Assembly: GCF_040546275.1 (NCBI RefSeq)
Contig: NZ_JBEPNO010000013.1
Coordinates: 62,001-126,000, forward strand
DNA from: Nakamurella sp040546275
GTDB lineage: Bacteria; Actinomycetota; Actinomycetes; Mycobacteriales; Nakamurellaceae
Direction of reading: 5' to 3'
DNA length: 64,000 nucleotides
This document shows positions 59,890-64,000 of this stretch, piece after piece. Positions within the stretch are counted from its first letter, which is position 1; the number at the start of each line of letters is the position of its first letter. The position numbers and the translations under genes were made by a program. The notes under the pieces are model-generated. The model did not search any database. It was not told the DNA's origin and saw only the letters and a program-made list of their open reading frames with translations.

Positions 59890-61973
59890 TCGTCATCCGA
59901 ACCACGACGCACCTGACGAGCAGGCGCCGGCGGGCGGGCGGGCGGCTTCTGTCCCATGGCGGTGTCCTCGGGTTGAGGCGCGCCGGGCATCCGGGCACGC
60001 AGCGGGAAATCGCGCTCGGCCCTGGCCCTGATGCGCTGGTCGAGGGCCTCGGAGGACGACAGCTGCCACGGCACGGAGGTGACCATCACGCCGGGGGTGA
60101 ACAGCAGCCTGCCCTTGAGCCGCAGCGCCGACTGGTTGTGCAGGATCTGCTCCCACCAGTGCCCGACCACGTACTCGGGAATGAATACCGCGACCACGTC
60201 CCGCGGGGAATCCTTGCGGGCGCGCCGGACGTAGTCGAGCGTCGGCTTGGTGATCTCGCGGAACGGCGAGTCGATGACCTTGAGCGTCACCGGGATGGCG
60301 CGTGCCTCCCATTCCCGGGCCAGCGTGGCGGTGTCGACCGGATCGACGTTGACGGTGACGGCCTCGATGGTGTCGGGCCGGGTGGCCCTGGCGTAGGACA
60401 GCGCGCGCATGGTCGGCAGGTGGAGCTTGGAGACCAGCACGATCGCGTGCACGCGGCTGGGCAGCACCATGTCGTCGTCGTCACCGGCCAGTTCGACGCC
60501 GACCCGGTTGTAGTGCCGGTTGATGGCCTTCATCGTCGCGAAGATGATCACCATGGCCAGGATGGCGATCCAGGCCCCGGCCAGGAACTTGGTGATCAGC
60601 ACGATGACCAGCACGACGGCGGTGAACGTGAAACCGGTGCCGTTGATCATCTGGCTGCGGCGCATCCGCCGCCTGGTCTGCGGGTCCTTCTCGGTCAGCA
60701 GCAGCCGGTTCCAGTGCCGGATCATGCCGGCCTGGGACAGCGTGAACGAGACGAAGACCCCGACGATGTAGAGCTGGATCAGGGCGTTGACGTTGGCCTT
60801 GAAAGCGATGACCAGGACGAGGGCGACGACGGCCAGGAAGACGATGCCGTTGGAGAACGCCAGCCGGTCGCCGCGGGTGTGCAGCTGCTTGGGCAGGAAC
60901 TTGTCCTGCGCCAGGATCGAGCCCAGCACCGGGAAACCGTTGAAGGCGGTGTTGCAGGCCAGCACCAGGATCATGCCGGTGGTGAAGGACACCAGGTAGA
61001 AACCGATCGGGAAACCGGAGAAGACCGCCTTGGCGATCTGGGCCACCAGAGTCTTCTCCTGGTACCCCGCGGGCGCGCCCTTGAGCACCACCCCGGCCTC
61101 GGTGTCCGCCATGTTGACGTGGGTGACCCTGGCCAGCACGACCAGCCCCAGCATCATCACCACCGCGAGCCCGCCCATCAGGGCCAAGGTGGTCGCCGCA
61201 TTCTTGGACTTGGGCTTCTTGAAGGCAGGCACACCGTTCGAGATCGCCTCGACGCCGGTCAACGCGGCTGATCCGGAGGAGAACGCCTTGGCCAGCAGGA
61301 ACACGAACCCGATCCCGGTGATGCTCGCCGACCCGGTGAGCTCGAAGGTGAACTTCGCGCTCTCGGAGGCCATCTCCGAGCCGAACGCCCACCTGGTCAG
61401 ACCGGTCAGGATCATCACGATGATCGAGACCATGAACGCGTACACCGGGATGGCGAAGGCGCTGCCGGACTCGCGGATGCCACGGAGGTTCAGCGCTGTG
61501 ATGACGATGATGATGCCGACCGCCCACTCCACCGGATGGCGTCCGACCACCCCGACTGCGGAGCCGATGTTGGCGACCCCGGCAGCGGTGGAGACGGCTA
61601 CCGTCAGGATGTAGTCGACCAGCAGCGCACTGGCCACCACCAGCCCGAACGTCGGGCCGAGGTTCTTGGTGGCGACCTCGTAGTCACCGCCGCCGCTGGG
61701 GTAGGCGTGCACGTTCTGGCGGTAGCTGGCCACCACGACCAGCATGACGACGGCCACCAGGATCGCGATCCACGGCGCGTAGGCATACCCGGCGAGGGCG
61801 GCGATCGAGAGCGTCCGGAAGATTTCCTGGGGCGCGTAGGCCACGCTCGACAGGGCATCCGAGGCGAAGACCGGCAGCGCGATGCGTTTGGGCAGCAGAG
61901 TATGGGCCAGTTTGTCGCTGCGGAAGGGCCGACCCACGAGCAGGCGCTTGGCAGCGGCGGTCAGCTTGGACAC
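59886..61973 (-). CDS. APC-family permease, KimA-like potassium transporter candidate
   Basis: This 695-residue membrane protein has about 12 helices up to residue ~490 and a ~190-residue cytoplasmic tail. The N-terminus (KRLLVGRPFRSDKLAHTLLP, then FASDALSSVAYAPQE) resembles KimA, the APC-type K+ importer of Bacillus. ASYRQNVHAYPSGGGDYEVA is also a family feature. It shares a 76-bp divergent region with the TrkA pair CeoB/CeoC, which makes potassium uptake the best guess. Amino-acid transport is the fallback for the APC class. The start is GTG, seven bases after a TAGGCT -10 element. The RNA methyltransferase follows with a 4-nt overlap. Confidence 0.85.
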   Translation of the reverse strand: MSKLTAAAKRLLVGRPFRSDKLAHTLLPKRIALPVFASDALSSVAYAPQEIFRTLSIAALAGYAYAPWIAILVAVVMLVVVASYRQNVHAYPSGGGDYEVATKNLGPTFGLVVASALLVDYILTVAVSTAAGVANIGSAVGVVGRHPVEWAVGIIIVITALNLRGIRESGSAFAIPVYAFMVSIIVMILTGLTRWAFGSEMASESAKFTFELTGSASITGIGFVFLLAKAFSSGSAALTGVEAISNGVPAFKKPKSKNAATTLALMGGLAVVMMLGLVVLARVTHVNMADTEAGVVLKGAPAGYQEKTLVAQIAKAVFSGFPIGFYLVSFTTGMILVLACNTAFNGFPVLGSILAQDKFLPKQLHTRGDRLAFSNGIVFLAVVALVLVIAFKANVNALIQLYIVGVFVSFTLSQAGMIRHWNRLLLTEKDPQTRRRMRRSQMINGTGFTFTAVVLVIVLITKFLAGAWIAILAMVIIFATMKAINRHYNRVGVELAGDDDDMVLPSRVHAIVLVSKLHLPTMRALSYARATRPDTIEAVTVNVDPVDTATLAREWEARAIPVTLKVIDSPFREITKPTLDYVRRARKDSPRDVVAVFIPEYVVGHWWEQILHNQSALRLKGRLLFTPGVMVTSVPWQLSSSEALDQRIRARAERDFPLRARMPGAPQPEDTAMGQKPPARPPAPARQVRRGSDDE

Positions 61974-61980
61974 GCACCGG

Positions 61981-61986
61981 AGCCTA
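61981..61986 (-). promoter_or_regulatory. -10 element of leaderless APC permease promoter
   Basis: On the minus strand TAGGCT (TANNNT) is separated by seven bases from the GTG start at 61973. Confidence 0.45.
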
Positions 61987-62003
61987 CGGGGCTCTGCGCA
62001 CGG

Positions 62004-62009
62004 TAGGTT
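62004..62009 (+). promoter_or_regulatory. -10 element of ceoB promoter
   Basis: TAGGTT (TANNNT) lies 40 bp before the GTG at 62050. With AAAAGGGG as ribosome-binding site this gives a short leader. It is back to back with the permease promoter. Confidence 0.4.
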
Positions 62010-62049
62010 TCACGCCAGGCATCCGCCGAGGAAAAGGGGCACGAGCCAA

Positions 62050-62715
62050 GTGCACATCGTGATCATGGGCTGCGGCCGGGTCGGGTCCGGCCTCGCGCGC
62101 GCGCTGTCCAAGGCCGGCCACTCGGTCGCCGTCATCGACCAGGATCCGGCGTCGTTCCGCCGGCTGGGCCCGGATTTCCACGGCGAGCAGATCCGCGGCG
62201 TCGGGTTCGACCGGGAAACCCTGCTGGAGGCCAGGATCCGCGAGGCGCAGGCGTTCGCCGCGGTGTCCTCCGGGGACAACTCCAACATCATCGCGGCGCG
62301 GGTGGCCAGGGAGCAGTTCGGCGTGGCGACGGTGGTCGCCCGCATCTACGACCCGAAGCGCGCCCAGGTCTACGAGCGCCTCGGCATCCCGACCGTCGCC
62401 ACCGTGCCGTGGACCACCGACCGGCTGATGCGGGCCGTCATCCCGGATGGTCTGATCAGCGAGTGGCGTGACCCGTCCGGCACCGTGACGATCGTCAACG
62501 TGCCTTATCACCGCGCCTGGATCGGGCGGACCCTCAGTTCGCTCGAGCATGCCCTCGGGGTCAGGGCGGCCTTCGTGGTCCGCTTCGGGAACGGCGTCCT
62601 CCCGACGCCCGACACCGTGGTCCAGGAAGGCGACATGGTGTACGCCGCAGCACTTTCGCACCAGACGACCGAGATCGCCGAGTTGGCCGCCGCAGTACCG
62701 TCGGAAGGCAACTGA
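62050..62715 (+). CDS. ceoB: TrkA-type potassium uptake regulatory protein CeoB
   Basis: This RCK protein of about 221 residues has an N-terminal Rossmann domain with HIVIMGCGRVGSGLARALSKAGH (NAD binding), VIDQDPASFRRLG and a C-terminal RCK_C part. The start is GTG with GAGGAAAAGGGG upstream; the long open frame before it overlaps the permease gene. In mycobacteria ceoB/ceoC encode a paired Trk regulator. It probably gates a K+ transporter, perhaps the divergent KimA-like permease. ceoC follows with a 1-nt overlap. Confidence 0.88.
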   Translation: MHIVIMGCGRVGSGLARALSKAGHSVAVIDQDPASFRRLGPDFHGEQIRGVGFDRETLLEARIREAQAFAAVSSGDNSNIIAARVAREQFGVATVVARIYDPKRAQVYERLGIPTVATVPWTTDRLMRAVIPDGLISEWRDPSGTVTIVNVPYHRAWIGRTLSSLEHALGVRAAFVVRFGNGVLPTPDTVVQEGDMVYAAALSHQTTEIAELAAAVPSEGN

Positions 62716-63368
62716 TGCGCGTCGCCATTGCTGGAGCAGGTTCGGTCGGACGGTCGATCGCGGGGGAGCTGGTCGAGAACGGGCATCAGGTGATGCTCAT
62801 CGACCGTAATCCGGAGGCCATCAAGCCGCAGCGGATCGAGGCGGCCGAGTGGGTGCAGGCCGACGCCTGCGAGGTCGCCTCGCTCGAGGAGGCCGGACTG
62901 CACACCTGTGACGTGGTGATCGCCTGCACCGGTGACGACAAGGTCAACCTGGTGGTCTCGCTGCTCGCCAAGACGGAGTTCGCCGTCGGCCGGGTGGTCG
63001 GCCGCGTGAACGATCCTCGGAACGAGTGGCTGTTCACCGACGCCTGGGGAGTTGACGTCGCGGTGTCGACGCCGCGCATCCTGGCCGCGCTGGTCGAGGA
63101 AGCCGTGACCGTCGGCGACCTCGTGCGTCTGTTCACGCTCCGCCAGGGCCAGGCGAACCTGGTCGAGGTCACCCTGCCGCCCGGCACCAGCCTGTCCGGA
63201 CGCCCGGTGCGCGATCTTCGGCTGCCGCGCGATTCCGCGTTGGTTACCATCCTGCGCGGTGGGCGGGTCATCGTTCCCCAGCCCGACGAGCCCCTCGAGG
63301 CCGGCGACGAGCTCCTCTTCGTCGCGTCCACCGAAGTCGAGGACGCAGTGCGGGACGCGCTGCGCTAG
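62715..63368 (+). CDS. ceoC: TrkA-type potassium uptake regulatory protein CeoC
   Basis: This 217-residue protein has RVAIAGAGSVGRSIAGELVENGHQV (NAD binding), LIDRNPEAI and a C-terminal RCK_C domain ending near VASTEVEDAVRDALR. It is a second single-RCK protein, so CeoB and CeoC together give the two RCK units found fused in E. coli TrkA. The ATG overlaps the ceoB stop by 1 nt. Confidence 0.88.
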   Translation: MRVAIAGAGSVGRSIAGELVENGHQVMLIDRNPEAIKPQRIEAAEWVQADACEVASLEEAGLHTCDVVIACTGDDKVNLVVSLLAKTEFAVGRVVGRVNDPRNEWLFTDAWGVDVAVSTPRILAALVEEAVTVGDLVRLFTLRQGQANLVEVTLPPGTSLSGRPVRDLRLPRDSALVTILRGGRVIVPQPDEPLEAGDELLFVASTEVEDAVRDALR

Positions 63369-63388
63369 CGCGCCCAGGCCCCACCCTG

Positions 63389-64000
63389 CTATTCGGCGAC
63401 CTCGGCGGAGGGATTCTTCTTGGAGCCGAACCGGCCCCTGATGGACGGAAGTGCCATGCCGTTCGCGGACCCGACGATCAGCACCGTGGCGAGGATCGCC
63501 AGTAGGTAGACCGGGTAACCCATGACCAGCCGGGCGGTGGCGAGCCAGCCGACCTCGTTGGCGGCGTAGAGCTGGTTCTGCACCACGTACCTCGCGGCGA
63601 ACACCACGACCCACACTGCGGTCGCGTAGTCGTAGCGGCGCACCAGTCTCCGGTTCGCACGCCAGGTCCGCCCGCGACCGTTGACGCTCTCCCACAGCAC
63701 CCCGATGAGCGGCCAACGCACCAGGATCGAGATCAGCAGCGCACTGCCGTAGAGCACGAACGACCAGATCCCGAACAGGAAGTAGCCCTTGGCCGAGCCC
63801 GTCCGGTAGGCGATGAACGCGGCGATGCCGACACCGAACAGACCGGCGACGGCCTGCGTGACGGGTTTCTTGCGGATCAACCTGAGTGCAGCGATGACGA
63901 CGCCGGCACCCAGTGCCGATGCAATCGCCACTCCGAGGTGGTGGGTGATCGCGTTGACAAGGACGAAGACGACGACGGGCAGGCCGGAGTCCAGCATCCC
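63389..64000 (-). CDS. DUF3159 membrane protein, 5' end outside window
   Basis: At least 203 residues with about five to six membrane segments and the signature LDSGLPVVVFVLVNAITH near the visible start, plus GYFLFGIWSFVLYGSALLISILVRWPLIGVLWE. These are typical of DUF3159. The frame stays open to the window edge, and the family normally has more residues before this point, so the start is probably beyond 64000. The gene is convergent with ceoC, 20 bp away. Rv2693c occupies this place in mycobacteria. The function is unknown. Confidence 0.85.
   Translation of the reverse strand, partial: GMLDSGLPVVVFVLVNAITHHLGVAIASALGAGVVIAALRLIRKKPVTQAVAGLFGVGIAAFIAYRTGSAKGYFLFGIWSFVLYGSALLISILVRWPLIGVLWESVNGRGRTWRANRRLVRRYDYATAVWVVVFAARYVVQNQLYAANEVGWLATARLVMGYPVYLLAILATVLIVGSANGMALPSIRGRFGSKKNPSAEVAE

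Overview
The window is high-GC DNA with dense, mostly ATGA/GTGA-coupled operons, GTG starts and several apparently leaderless promoters (TANNNT followed by 6-8 nt and then the start codon). Gene content points to an actinobacterium: F420 biosynthesis (cofC/fbiD), DUF3000, DUF3159, DUF3817, a PPK2 kinase, and TrkA pairs like mycobacterial CeoB/CeoC. The secreted proteins with LDTR...GYF repeats are abundant in Nakamurella-like and related genera, but the genus is an inference. I see no transposase, integrase, tRNA, rRNA or CRISPR array.

Region by region: (1) 1-9.3 kb holds the tail of one secreted repeat protein and a complete 2669-residue relative with 20 IPT/TIG-type repeats. Their last ~400 bp and their terminators are almost the same. 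(2) 9.3-15.5 kb is a surface-glycan region: a GT2, a DUF2142 membrane protein, a methyltransferase and two polytopic GT-C-like proteins. (3) 15.8-19.3 kb is a minus-strand operon with ppk2, cofC, two small membrane proteins and a HAD phosphatase; rocD diverges from it. (4) 20.7-27.9 kb carries zapE, a RibD-like reductase, a lipoprotein hydrolase relative, msrB, DUF3000, a receiver-LuxR protein and rnd. Much of this matches the mycobacterial Rv2670c-Rv2681 neighbourhood. (5) 27.9-38.9 kb is a lipid-degradation block: fadA-fadB, then two SDR/oxidoreductase/acyl-CoA dehydrogenase operons ending in a MaoC-type hydratase. (6) 39-41.1 kb is an MFS pump divergent from a TetR regulator, with two near-identical operator-like sites between them. 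(7) 41.1-50.7 kb looks like a low-oxygen/redox island: CBS and Acg-like proteins divergent from an alcohol dehydrogenase, a flavodoxin-like protein and cydABDC. DosR-like boxes lie in its control regions. (8) 50.6-53.1 kb encodes a secreted RCC1 propeller protein with LDTR repeats. (9) 53.2-57.4 kb is a dxs-response regulator-histidine kinase operon; dxs carries a repetitive C-terminal tail built on a 60-bp tandem repeat. (10) 57.6-64 kb has a GDPD, a TRAM-type RNA methyltransferase, a KimA-like APC permease, the CeoB/CeoC TrkA pair and the start-truncated DUF3159 gene. This order again matches the mycobacterial dxs1-ceoBC region.

The least expected items are the putative hypoxia island with its repeated DosR-like motif, the giant IPT/TIG protein with its homogenised paralogue, a hydrolase with glycine in place of the nucleophile serine, a LuxR-type regulator without a phospho-acceptor aspartate, and the in-frame 60-bp repeat in dxs.
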